A DNA stretch of 64,000 nt from Mycobacterium sp. 1245111.1 (GTDB taxonomy: Bacteria; Actinomycetota; Actinomycetes; Mycobacteriales; Mycobacteriaceae), in contig NZ_LZLV01000143.1 of assembly GCF_001673405.1 (NCBI RefSeq), positions 45,538 through 109,537 of the forward strand. The letters are read 5' to 3'. The stretch's first letter is position 1, and every line of letters starts with the position of its first letter. Both the position numbers and the translations under genes were made by a program. Below, piece after piece: positions 51,973 through 59,796 of the stretch. Under the pieces are notes generated by a model. That model was not told the origin of the DNA. It did no database searches and was given only the letters and a program-made list of their open reading frames with translations.

Positions 51973-52866
51973 GTGCGCTTCAGCTTTCTCTTCAATGAGG
52001 TCCTGACCGGGTTTCGTCGCAACGTGACGATGACGGTCGCGATGATCCTGACCACCGCCATTTCGATCGGGCTGTTCGGTGGCGGTCTGCTGGTGGTCCG
52101 GTTGGCCGACCATTCCCGCAGCATCTATCTCGACCGCGTCGAGACCCAGGTCTTCCTGACCCCCGACGTCTCGGCCAACGACATGAATTGCGAGAGCCCG
52201 GAATGTAAAGCGTTGCGCGAGAAGATCGAGAAGCGCAGCGACGTCAAGTCGGTGCGCTTTCTCAATCGCCAGGACGCCTACAACGACGCCATCCGTAAGA
52301 TCCCGCAGTTCAAGGATCTGGCGAGCAAGGACGCGTTTCCGGCGTCGTTCATCGTCAAGCTCGAAAACCCGGAGCAGCACGCCGAATTCGACGCCGCGAT
52401 GCAGGGTCAGCCCGGGGTTGATCACCTGCTCAACCAAAAAGAGCTCATCGACCGGCTCTTCGCGGTGCTGGACGGCCTGTCCAATGCGGCCTTTGCCGTC
52501 GCATTGGTCCAGGCGATCGGGGCAATTCTGTTGATTGCCAACATGGTTCAGGTCGCGGCGCGCACGCGTAGCACCGAGATCAGCATCATGCGACTGGTCG
52601 GGGCCACCCGGTGGTACACCCAGTTGCCGTTCCTGGTCGAGGCGATGGTGGCGGCGACGGCCGGTGTCGTCATCGCGATCGTCGGCCTGATGGTGGTGCG
52701 GGCCCTGTTCCTGGACAGCGCATTGCGCCAGTTCTACCAAGCGCATCTAGTCGCGAAGGTCGACTACGCCGACATTCTCTACATCGCGCCGCTGTTGCTG
52801 ATAGTCGGCGTCGCGGTGGCCGGCGTCACGTCGTATGTGACCTTGCGCCTGTACGTGCGGCGGTAG
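51973..52866 (+). CDS. ftsX: cell division protein FtsX
   Basis: Membrane partner of FtsE, 297 residues with four helices. The first is MTVAMILTTAISIGLFGGG. The extracellular domain at about residues 46-170 has the Cys pair of mycobacterial FtsX (NCESPEC), which in M. tuberculosis binds the hydrolase RipC. Three helices follow, with TRSTEISIMRLVGATRWY between them. The GTG at 51973 follows the ftsE stop with no gap. Confidence 0.97.
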   Translation: MRFSFLFNEVLTGFRRNVTMTVAMILTTAISIGLFGGGLLVVRLADHSRSIYLDRVETQVFLTPDVSANDMNCESPECKALREKIEKRSDVKSVRFLNRQDAYNDAIRKIPQFKDLASKDAFPASFIVKLENPEQHAEFDAAMQGQPGVDHLLNQKELIDRLFAVLDGLSNAAFAVALVQAIGAILLIANMVQVAARTRSTEISIMRLVGATRWYTQLPFLVEAMVAATAGVVIAIVGLMVVRALFLDSALRQFYQAHLVAKVDYADILYIAPLLLIVGVAVAGVTSYVTLRLYVRR

Positions 52867-52868
52867 CG

Positions 52869-53363
52869 ATGGCCAAGAAGTCGCCGAACAAGTCTGCGCC
52901 GGCCCGGCAGATCCTGGCGACCAACCGCAAGGCCCGACACAACTACTCGATCCTGGATGTGTACGAGACCGGCGTAGTTTTGCTCGGCACTGAAGTTAAA
53001 AGTTTGCGGGACGGTAAGGCGTCGTTGGCCGACGCTTACGCCACCGTTGACGACGGCGAAGTTTGGTTGCGTAACCTGCACATTCCGGAATATCACCACG
53101 GCAGCTGGACCAACCACGAGCCGCGACGTAACCGGAAGCTACTTCTCCACAGGCGCCAAATCGATGTACTCATCGGGAAAATCAAGGATGGTAACCTCGC
53201 GCTCGTTCCGTTGTCGCTGTATTTCTCCGAAGGAAAAGTCAAGGTGGAGCTTGCATTAGCGCGTGGTAAGCAAGCCCACGACAAGCGGCAGGACATGGCC
53301 AAGCGTGACGCTCAGCGCGAAGTGATTCGCGAATTGGGCAGACGATCCAAGGGCATGAGCTGA
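52869..53363 (+). CDS. smpB: SsrA-binding protein SmpB
   Basis: A 164-residue RNA-binding protein needed for tmRNA trans-translation. The core starts RHNYSILDVYETGVVLLGTEVKSLR and continues with PEYHHGSWTNHEPRRNRKLL. The basic C-terminal tail needed for ribosome function (KRDAQREVIRELGRRSKG) is present. The ATG at 52869 lies 2 bp after the ftsX stop. The ssrA gene that codes its RNA partner lies about 1.8 kb downstream. Confidence 0.97.
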   Translation: MAKKSPNKSAPARQILATNRKARHNYSILDVYETGVVLLGTEVKSLRDGKASLADAYATVDDGEVWLRNLHIPEYHHGSWTNHEPRRNRKLLLHRRQIDVLIGKIKDGNLALVPLSLYFSEGKVKVELALARGKQAHDKRQDMAKRDAQREVIRELGRRSKGMS

Positions 53364-54208
53364 TCGGGGCGGCTTACGCCCAGCTATCGGCAGTCAGCTA
53401 CGGCGTCAGTGATTTCGTCGGGGGTGTAGCGTCCCGCCGCGCGGCCGCGCTGCGCATCATGCTGGTGACCTACCCGCTCGCCACGCTTTTGCTGGGAGCG
53501 CTGGCCCTCACGGCCGGCGGGCCAATCCATGCGGGCGCCGTGCTGTGGGGATCGCTATACGGCATCAGCCAGGCGATCGGGGTCTATTGGTTCTACGCCG
53601 CCGTGAGCGCCGGACCGATCTCGGTGGTTTCGCCACTGGCCGCTGTGCTCAACGCGGCTGTTCCTGTCGCGGTCGGAGTGTCGCTCGGCGAGCGACCGGG
53701 TGCAACCGCGTCGATCGGTGTGGTGTTGGCGATCTTCGCGGTGATGCTGGTCAGCCGGGAGTCGCCGGACGACGAGGATGTCCGCACACACAGATTCACC
53801 AGCAAGGTCGCGTGGCTGACCATCGGCTCGGGCGTGGCGTTCGGCCTGGACTTCGTTCTGCTGCACCAGGCTCCGGTGGTCTGCCGGATGTGGCCGTTGT
53901 TCTTCGCCCGCGCCGCGGCCACCGTGCTCGTGATCGCGGTGGCCGCGGCCAGCAAGAATCTCCAGCTGCCGTCCACGACGCCGCTGCGGCTGGCGGTCCT
54001 CGCGGCACTGCTCGACACCTGCGCGAACGTCAGCATGCTGTTGGCGATCCAGAAATGGATGCTGTCGTTGGCCAGCATCCTGATCTCGTTGTACCCGGCG
54101 ACGACGGTGGTTTTGGCGATCATCGTGCTGCGCGAGCGGCTGACGCGCTGGCAGGCGATCGGCATGCTGTTGGCCGCGGTGTCGGTCAGCATGATCGCCG
54201 CTGCCTGA
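53360..54208 (+). CDS. DMT superfamily (EamA) permease, probable CTG start
   Basis: Membrane transporter of the drug/metabolite family with the two EamA halves; 282 residues if started at CTG 53360. The first canonical start codon in frame is ATG 53459, but the 33 codons before it code a proper first helix (AAYAQLSAVSYGVSDFVGG), and no ATG, GTG or TTG occurs in frame after the in-frame stop at 53306. CTG 53360 overlaps the smpB stop as CTGA, and an AAGGG site lies at 53349-53353. An assembly error or a start elsewhere is less likely. The substrate is unknown. Confidence 0.8.
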   Translation: MIGAAYAQLSAVSYGVSDFVGGVASRRAAALRIMLVTYPLATLLLGALALTAGGPIHAGAVLWGSLYGISQAIGVYWFYAAVSAGPISVVSPLAAVLNAAVPVAVGVSLGERPGATASIGVVLAIFAVMLVSRESPDDEDVRTHRFTSKVAWLTIGSGVAFGLDFVLLHQAPVVCRMWPLFFARAAATVLVIAVAAASKNLQLPSTTPLRLAVLAALLDTCANVSMLLAIQKWMLSLASILISLYPATTVVLAIIVLRERLTRWQAIGMLLAAVSVSMIAAA

Positions 54209-54244
54209 CCTCGTCGCGGCAACGTACGGGCTTAAGATCCGACC

Positions 54245-55078
54245 ATGCCGCGACCGGTGACCGTGCTCGACAAGTCCGACGTTTTGTCGGGTCTGTTCGG
54301 CACCTGGGACAGCCTCGAAGAACTCTTGGGCGGACTCTCGGAACAGCAATGGCGTGCGCCGACGCCGCTGCCCGGGTGGTGCGTTCACGACGTCGTTGCC
54401 CACATGATCGGCACGGAATCGTCGTTGCAGGGGGTCAGTCCACCCGACGCGGATGTCGATCTGTCGACGTTGGATCACGTGCGCAACGACGTCGGTGTGG
54501 CCAACGAAGCCTGGGTTCGGCATCTCAGCCCTGAGCCCGGAGCTGTTCTGCTGCAACGGTTCCGCTCGATCACCGCCGAGCGCCGTGAGCGCCTGACCGC
54601 CATGCCGGTCGACGAATGGAACGCGCCGACCCCGACACCGGTGGGCATCGAGAGTTTCGGACGATTCATGCGGGTGCGGCTTTTCGACTGCTGGATGCAC
54701 GAGCAGGACATCCGCGACGGCGTCAATTCGCCATCGCCCGACAGCGATCTGAGGGGGCCGGCGGCGAGGCAGTCAGTCGACGAGATCGCCGCGACGATGG
54801 GATACGTCGTCGGCAAACTCGGACAAGCGCCCGAAGGGTCGCGGGTGGCCATCGAACTGACGGGCCCCTTGGCCCGGACCATCCGCGTCGCCGTGGACGG
54901 CCGTGCCCAGGTGGTCGACGATTTCGGCGGCCGAGAGCCGACGTCGACGATTCGCCTGGACGGTCTGCTGCTGGCCCGCCTGGCTGGGGGACGCACCGAC
55001 GACAGCGCGGGTGTTGAGCTCGCAGGCGACACCGAGGTTGGCGCGCGCATCGTCGAGCGTCTCAATTTCGTGATCTGA
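54245..55078 (+). CDS. DinB-like (maleylpyruvate isomerase N-domain) protein
   Basis: A 277-residue protein with an N-terminal DinB/MDMPI-type metal-binding helical bundle. The His ligands are suggested by WCVHDVVAHMIGTES and by LFDCWMHEQDIRDGV. The C-terminal beta-rich domain (VAIELTGPLARTIRVAVDG) resembles MDMPI C-terminal or SCP-like domains. Such proteins are often mycothiol-dependent enzymes in actinobacteria. Position between smpB and ssrA resembles Rv3099c in M. tuberculosis. The activity is not established. Confidence 0.82.
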   Translation: MPRPVTVLDKSDVLSGLFGTWDSLEELLGGLSEQQWRAPTPLPGWCVHDVVAHMIGTESSLQGVSPPDADVDLSTLDHVRNDVGVANEAWVRHLSPEPGAVLLQRFRSITAERRERLTAMPVDEWNAPTPTPVGIESFGRFMRVRLFDCWMHEQDIRDGVNSPSPDSDLRGPAARQSVDEIAATMGYVVGKLGQAPEGSRVAIELTGPLARTIRVAVDGRAQVVDDFGGREPTSTIRLDGLLLARLAGGRTDDSAGVELAGDTEVGARIVERLNFVI

Positions 55079-55157
55079 CCAGGGAAGAACGCTCCCTGAT
55101 CTGTTGTTGAAAAACGCGTACAATCAATTGTCTTGCCGAAACTCGGCAGGGGTGCGA

Positions 55158-55527
55158 GGGGCTGAACGGTTTCGACTTCGCGCATCGAATCAAGGGAAGC
55201 GTGCCGGTGCAGGCAAGAGACCACCGTAAGCGTCGTTGCAACCAATTAAGCGCCGTTTCAACACAGCGCGACTACGCACTCGCTGCCTAAGCGACTGCGT
55301 GTCTGTCAGACCGGGAGCGCCCTCGGCCCGGACCCTGGCATCAGCTAGAGGGACCCACCCACGGGTTCGGTCGCGGGGCCCGTGGGGACACCAAACAGCG
55401 ACTGGGATCGTCATCTCGAACTTGTTCGCGTGATCGAGAGATCCGAGTAGAGGCATAGCGAACTGCGCACGGAGAAGTCTTGAGGGAATGCCGTAGGACC
55501 CGGGTTCGATTCCCGGCAGCTCCACTA
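55158..55527 (+). ncRNA. ssrA: transfer-messenger RNA (tmRNA)
   Basis: The RNA starts with GGGGCTGAACGGTTTCGACT and ends with the T-arm and acceptor CCGGGTTCGATTCCCGGC and AGCTCC. The 5' GGGGCTG pairs with the 3' CAGCTCC. The tag frame at 55252-55290 reads AVSTQRDYALAA followed by TAA, similar to the M. tuberculosis tag. It ends in CTA rather than a templated CCA. Length about 367-370 bases, the normal size. With SmpB it rescues stalled ribosomes. A strong terminator follows at once. Confidence 0.96.
55252..55290 (+). other. tmRNA tag-peptide coding segment
   Basis: Within ssrA, twelve codons starting GCC GTT TCA give A-V-S-T-Q-R-D-Y-A-L-A-A and a TAA stop. The C-terminal ALAA is the protease-recognition end. 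The N-terminal part differs from the M. tuberculosis ADSH by V-S-T, so only the first few residues vary. Confidence 0.85.
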
Positions 55528-55531
55528 CAAG

Positions 55532-55564
55532 AAACTGGCCAGGACCAAAAATCCTGGCCAGTTT
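55532..55564. terminator. ssrA terminator hairpin
   Basis: Perfect 13 bp arms AAACTGGCCAGGA (55532-55544) and TCCTGGCCAGTTT (55552-55564) with a 7-base loop, directly after the tmRNA 3' end. The stem ends in TTTG on the plus strand and its symmetry lets it also stop the convergent stress-protein transcript. Confidence 0.9.
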
Positions 55565-55581
55565 GCTGTCGGTTCCGCCTC

Positions 55582-56481
55582 TCAGGGCTGGCGGGCCACG
55601 ATCACCGGGATCCTTGCCCTGTTGATCACCGCCGCCCCGACCGATCCCAGGAGCGTGCCCCTGAGCCGGCTGCAGCCGTGGCTGCCGACTACAAGCAATT
55701 GCGCCCGTTCGGAGACCTCGATGAGCCACCGTGCCGGGTCACCGATTTCGACGACGCGACGGATCCCCACGTCGGGATAGCGTTCGTGCCAACCCGCCAG
55801 CCGTTCGGCGAGCGTCTCCTCCTCTTCGGAGAGCTGAGCGTCCCATTTGGAGTCTTGGAGTAGCCGGCCGGAGCCGCTAACTCGGGGGTCATTCCAGGCG
55901 TGCAAAGCAAGTAGCCCGACACCCCGCCGGGAGGCTTCTTCGAATGCAATAGCTGTCGCCGCTTCCGATGCCGGTGAGCCGTCGATGCCCACCAGCACCG
56001 GCGCCTGTCCGACATGGGCGATCATGGCTTCGTCGTCGTGGATGACGGCGACTGGGCAATGCGCGTGGTAGACCAACGCCGAACACACCGAGCCGGGGAG
56101 GCTGCGTCCCAGCGCGCCGCCATGCCCCTGGTAACCAAGCACGACCATCGCCACCTCTGCGGAGAGGTCGACAAGCGTCGGGATGGTGGCCGAATGAAGC
56201 ACCTTGCTGTCGATGTGCACTGGACCGCACGCATCAGCGCTCACCTCGGCGACCTTGGTCGCAGACTCGATCACATTGTGCACCCGCCGTTTCTGCCAGT
56301 GCCGGACGCCGGCCAACGCGGCGACCTCCAACCACTCCGGTAAGGGCTCGTCGACGACGTGGACCAGAGTCAGCGGCGCATTCCTCAGTGCTGCGTCGCG
56401 GGCCGCCCACCGGACGGCGCGCAATGCCGCTGCTGAACCGTCAACGCCTACCAAGATTGCGCCACGTATTGGTTGCCACAT
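55582..56481 (-). CDS. tandem-domain universal stress protein
   Basis: A 299-residue protein made of two Usp domains. Domain 1 starts AILVGVDGSAAALRAVRWAA and has the ATP-binding run GYQGHGGALGRSLPGSVCSAL. Domain 2 starts VLVGIDGSPASEAATAIAF and has GSHGCSRLRGTLLGSVGAAV. Both nucleotide motifs are intact. This two-domain form is typical of mycobacterial stress proteins of the dormancy regulon, such as Rv3134c. A DosR-box-like sequence lies about 84 bp upstream of the ATG (56565-56584). Convergent with ssrA. Confidence 0.93.
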   Translation of the reverse strand: MWQPIRGAILVGVDGSAAALRAVRWAARDAALRNAPLTLVHVVDEPLPEWLEVAALAGVRHWQKRRVHNVIESATKVAEVSADACGPVHIDSKVLHSATIPTLVDLSAEVAMVVLGYQGHGGALGRSLPGSVCSALVYHAHCPVAVIHDDEAMIAHVGQAPVLVGIDGSPASEAATAIAFEEASRRGVGLLALHAWNDPRVSGSGRLLQDSKWDAQLSEEEETLAERLAGWHERYPDVGIRRVVEIGDPARWLIEVSERAQLLVVGSHGCSRLRGTLLGSVGAAVINRARIPVIVARQP

Positions 56482-56730
56482 TTTCGTTTCTCTTCTGGTG
56501 GTGTCTACTCAACGGCAGGGTCGCGCAGGCAGGCCGCAAGTATCAGGGCCGAAGAGATGCAAGCCCAGGGACCAAAGGCACCGATTGCAGCGCGTACCCG
56601 TTCGATGGCGTGCGGTCACGGGCCATTGGGAGTGCCTGACTATCCCAAAACTCTTGGTAGAGCTTCGGTTTCGACTCTCGGCGGCTCCACTGAGAAGGGG
56701 CCGGGCCGAAACGGCCTGGTCCTTGTCGTA
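56482..56730. other. intergenic region with ssrA-3'-end-like segment
   Basis: This 249 bp region holds the putative stress-gene promoter and, at 56670-56691, a 22-mer that matches the tmRNA 3' end (55505-55526) at 19 of 22 bases. A GC-rich hairpin follows at 56698-56722 (11 bp stem with two G-U pairs, AAA loop), much as the ssrA terminator follows ssrA. Just upstream, TTGGTAGAGC resembles a tRNA D-arm. It may be an attachment-site scar or a decayed tRNA/tmRNA copy. No ORF of coding character is seen. Confidence 0.45.
56565..56584. promoter_or_regulatory. DosR-box-like palindrome
   Basis: On the minus strand the site reads TCGGTGCCTTTGGTCCCTGG. Against the DosR core GGGACTTTAGTCCC it matches 11 of 14 positions, keeping C in the left half, G in the right half and the final TCCC, but missing one of the left G residues. 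It lies 84-103 bp upstream of the stress-protein ATG, a normal distance for such boxes. Assignment is by eye. Confidence 0.45.
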
Positions 56731-58461
56731 CTAGACCCGTCGATCTGCCCACGGCGGCACAACAATCCCATTCAGGGTGATGGTGCTGCGCTTGGTGCGC
56801 GTCGCTGCGCTCGTTTTCGATGGTCCGCCAAGCACACCCGTTGGGCCCGCCAGCGCGAAGTACCAGTGCTCCTCCGCGCGGCCATCGACCGTGCATTGCA
56901 ACGCGCTGGCCAGGGCGGCATTGTCGGAGGCCAGCCAACGAGTGCTGTGTTGGCGGTCGAATTCCGCCCACGAGGGCACGGTGAATTCCTCGATGACAAG
57001 TTGCGGGTCCTCGCCGCTGCGGTACAACCGCCATCGGTAGCCGCCGGTCCGTGAGCGCGACCTGCCGACTTTCAGCATCGCCGCGGCGAACTGGTCGATG
57101 CGCTCGTCGGTGACGCGGTAGGAGGTGGAAATCAGAACCGGCCCGTCGCTGGGCTCGGGCTGGAAAACCAGCGTCGGCGTGGGCCAGGCGGTCGAGGTCG
57201 TCAGGTCCAGCGTTCCGGTTTCGGGACGCAGCGGAAGGACCGTCACGCTGAGCGCCGTCAGCACGAGGAGGGCGGCAGCCGCCGAGAGCGATTGTGCAAG
57301 CCCGAAGTGGGCAGCGATCAGACCCCACAGATACGACCCGAGTGCTTGCGAGCCGCTGAAGACCAGGAGATATACGGCCATGACGCGGGCGCGCACCCAC
57401 GGCGGCAGCGACAGTTGGACCGCGGCGTTGAGAGTGGTCAGCGTGGCGATCCACGCCATGCCACACACCAACAGCAGGGGGACCGCCAGGTCGAACGGGC
57501 CGATCGCCACCACGAGTAGGCCCAGCGCGTATGCGCCGGCAGAACCTGCCAACACGGTATTGGTTTCAAGTAATCTGCGGAGCTGCGCGATCAGGACCAC
57601 CCCGATGACGGCGCCGACGCCGAGGGCGGCAAGGACCAGACCGTAACCGCAGGAGTTCATCCGCCAATGCTGCGCAGCCGTGACAGGCAGCAACGCCCAC
57701 AACGCTGAGGCCGGAAACGCGAAAAGCGCCGAGCGCAGCAGGATCCGGCGAGTGACCGGTCCGTGGCGGACCCATCGCAGTGCGGCCAGGATCGAGAGCG
57801 CGATGCTTTCGCGCTCACCCGACGGCGCGCAACCCGGCCGCTTCCAGGTCCGCAACGCGACGATGATCGCGGCGAAGGACGCCGCATTGAGCGCGAACAC
57901 CGCAGCGGGGCCGGCCGCCAGGATCACGACTCCGGCGAGGGCAGGTCCGATCGCGCGGGCCACGTTGACCGTGACGCTGCCCAGCGACGCAGCAGCGGGA
58001 ATCTGTTCGCGCGGAACGAGTTCGGGCTGGATCGCCTGCCACGCCGGGGCGGTCAGCGCCGAGCAACAGCCGATGGCGACGGTGAACCCCAATAGCCACG
58101 TCGGGGTCAGAACCCCGATGAACGCCAGTGCGGCGAGCGCAGCAGTCGCGAGCACTGCATAGGTTTGAATGACGATCAGCAGCCTTCGACGGTCGAACAG
58201 ATCGGCAAACACGCCGCCGAAGAGCCCTAACACCAATGTCGGTGTGAGCGAAGCGGTTTGGACCAATGCGACAACGGTCGCGCTGCTGTGATGCTCAACC
58301 AGAAACCACTGCGCGCCGACGGTCTGCATCCACGTGCCGACGTTCGATACCAGCTGCGCGATGAACAAGTTGCGGTATATCGCAATCTTCAGTGGCGCCC
58401 ACGCCGACGTGTCCTCGGATGCAGACGGAACACCGTTGCTGGCCACGGTCACAGCAGTCAT
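56731..58461 (-). CDS. MFS exporter with C-terminal soluble domain
   Basis: A 576-residue protein. Residues about 20-410 are a 12-helix MFS transporter of the enterobactin-exporter-like (MFS_3) type, with GVFADLFDRRRLLIVIQT between helices 2 and 3. About 150 hydrophilic residues follow (GPVLISTSYRVTDERIDQFA through EEHWYFALAG), resembling a dimeric alpha/beta-barrel (ABM-like) domain. This fusion is known in the family. The substrate is unknown. It lies 249 bp upstream of the tandem stress protein. Confidence 0.88.
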   Translation of the reverse strand: MTAVTVASNGVPSASEDTSAWAPLKIAIYRNLFIAQLVSNVGTWMQTVGAQWFLVEHHSSATVVALVQTASLTPTLVLGLFGGVFADLFDRRRLLIVIQTYAVLATAALAALAFIGVLTPTWLLGFTVAIGCCSALTAPAWQAIQPELVPREQIPAAASLGSVTVNVARAIGPALAGVVILAAGPAAVFALNAASFAAIIVALRTWKRPGCAPSGERESIALSILAALRWVRHGPVTRRILLRSALFAFPASALWALLPVTAAQHWRMNSCGYGLVLAALGVGAVIGVVLIAQLRRLLETNTVLAGSAGAYALGLLVVAIGPFDLAVPLLLVCGMAWIATLTTLNAAVQLSLPPWVRARVMAVYLLVFSGSQALGSYLWGLIAAHFGLAQSLSAAAALLVLTALSVTVLPLRPETGTLDLTTSTAWPTPTLVFQPEPSDGPVLISTSYRVTDERIDQFAAAMLKVGRSRSRTGGYRWRLYRSGEDPQLVIEEFTVPSWAEFDRQHSTRWLASDNAALASALQCTVDGRAEEHWYFALAGPTGVLGGPSKTSAATRTKRSTITLNGIVVPPWADRRV

Positions 58462-58757
58462 TCCGGCGCTACTCCCTCAAGGTGCTCATCCTCGACCCGT
58501 ATAAATAGCTCACGGGGTTACAACAAGGACGGTTCACGAATGCTTCCTGCTTCTCGTTCACGTAGGACGTACGCGAGCAGTAGCAGGTTCCCACCGTCAC
58601 CTGTGCGTCGGGGTGTCGCGAATTCGTTAGTATCCCAAACCTTTTCGTCTCAGTGCTGCCCGGCGGCTGCTTTCAGGGGCCCCGGGGCGTGATGACAAAG
58701 AAGTCGACGATGGGCTGCTGCGCCGACGGTGGCGGGGTCGGCGGAGCGGTGGCCGCG
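58462..58757. other. 296 bp intergenic region upstream of the MFS gene
   Basis: No ORF of coding character. It must hold the MFS promoter (minus strand) and the end of the second stress-protein transcript. It contains a TATCCCAAA word at 58631 followed by CGGCGGCT at 58661, echoing parts of the 56641-56690 segment, and a GC-rich run GGGGCCCCGGGGC at 58676-58688 that could form a hairpin. Nothing else is recognised. Confidence 0.3.
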
Positions 58758-59243
58758 CTATCCGACGGTGTGGACGATGAGGATGTCTACTTTGGCTTTG
58801 CGTGCAACGGTGTCGGGCACCGAGCCCAACAGCCGGCCGGCGACGGTACTGACGCCCAAATTGCCGACCACGAGCAAGTCGGCGTTGACCTCGTCGGCCA
58901 GATGCAGCAGCGCATTCACGGGCGCGCCGACGATCGACCGCTCTTCGATGTCGTGAGCGCCAGCACTCTTCGCTCGCTCGCGGGCGTCCTGAAGGATCGA
59001 ATAAACGGACGCGCTTCCATGCATTCGGTAACCCGAGTCACCGAGGCTGTCCGCGGCTTTGGGGTCGATCACGCGATCGGGCGACGGTGCTCTGGACCAG
59101 CCGCCTTTTTCCGACGTGTCGAGATGTGCGCTCGCGATGATCAGCTTCGCAGAGTCTTGGGCCGCGATCGCGCCCGCGCGCTCCACCGCCAGAAACGACG
59201 ACTCCGAGCCGTCAGTTCCGACAACGATTGTCCGATAGCTCAT
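58758..59243 (-). CDS. single-domain universal stress protein
   Basis: A 161-residue Usp protein: TIVVGTDGSESSFLAVERAG at the start and the nucleotide-binding run VVGNLGVSTVAGRLLGSVPDTVARKAKVDILIVH at the end, with G-x2-G-x9-GS spacing slightly changed (GNLGVSTVAGRLLGSV). It has an Asp/Ser-rich insert after the first strand. Likely ATP-binding stress protein; its trigger is unknown. I found no convincing DosR box upstream. Confidence 0.9.
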   Translation of the reverse strand: MSYRTIVVGTDGSESSFLAVERAGAIAAQDSAKLIIASAHLDTSEKGGWSRAPSPDRVIDPKAADSLGDSGYRMHGSASVYSILQDARERAKSAGAHDIEERSIVGAPVNALLHLADEVNADLLVVGNLGVSTVAGRLLGSVPDTVARKAKVDILIVHTVG

Positions 59244-59514
59244 TGCGCCTCCACCAGCAGCTCAACGACGACAACAAGACCCTATCGGCCCGGACACTCG
59301 CGCGAGGCCCATTGGGCCATCTGGGCGCAGACCCGCGGGGCGGGGCGGGGCCTCACGAAAGTGAAGGGAAACCCTCATTGACCGGCACACACGCTTCGCT
59401 CAGTCTTTTTTCAGGGTTTCTTCATGTGCGAGCCACACGTCGACAGCCGTCCGTGGGGAGGCGCGGATCAGTTTTCACTTCACCGCGGTATCCGCGTTGC
59501 TTAAGCTGACAGAC
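59244..59514. promoter_or_regulatory. divergent region, stress protein / excalibur gene
   Basis: This 271 bp region contains the promoters of two divergent genes. A 13 bp palindrome, GGCCCATTGGGCC, lies at 59306-59318 and a GGGGCGGGGCGGGG run at 59337-59350. No -10/-35 pair stands out, and no other structure was found. Confidence 0.3.
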
Positions 59515-59796
59515 ATGGCAGCAATACGCGGGAGCGGCGCAGGCCTGCTGAGTGCAGCAGCTGTCGTTCTGTTTTCGGCCGGGGTCGAGATGAGGGCAGC
59601 GTCAACGGCAATGGCCGATCCGCCGTATGAAAACTGCAGTGAGGCTCGCGCCGACGGACGGTCCAGCATTCCTTACACCGACCCGGCTTATCGGCCGGAA
59701 CTCGACCTCGACGGCGACGGGTTCGCGTGCGAGCCCGGCAAGCCGCGCCGGTCGACCCAGCGACGGCGGCTTAGCTACCCGCCTCGACCGCGGTAA
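59515..59796 (+). CDS. secreted excalibur calcium-binding protein
   Basis: A 93-residue protein. A signal peptide (about residues 1-34, ending near ASTAMA) precedes the excalibur domain YENCSEARADGRSSIP with the Ca-binding DLDGDGFACE. The domain pairs Cys residues with a DxDxDG loop. A basic tail follows. I chose ATG 59515; a TTG six codons upstream is the alternative. It is probably a small extracellular protein; excalibur domains are often linked to cell-wall or nuclease proteins. The 3' end overlaps the convergent amidase by 26 bp. Confidence 0.85.
   Translation: MAAIRGSGAGLLSAAAVVLFSAGVEMRAASTAMADPPYENCSEARADGRSSIPYTDPAYRPELDLDGDGFACEPGKPRRSTQRRRLSYPPRPR

Noticed and set aside
51265..52746. 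493-codon minus-strand frame opposite ftsE and ftsX
   Set aside because: Antisense shadow rich in His, Gln, Asp and Arg; ftsE and ftsX are unmistakable.
59306..59318. GGCCCATTGGGCC palindrome as a DosR box for the single-domain stress protein
   Set aside because: The half-sites are GGCCC/GGGCC, not the GGGxC/GxCCC order of DosR boxes.
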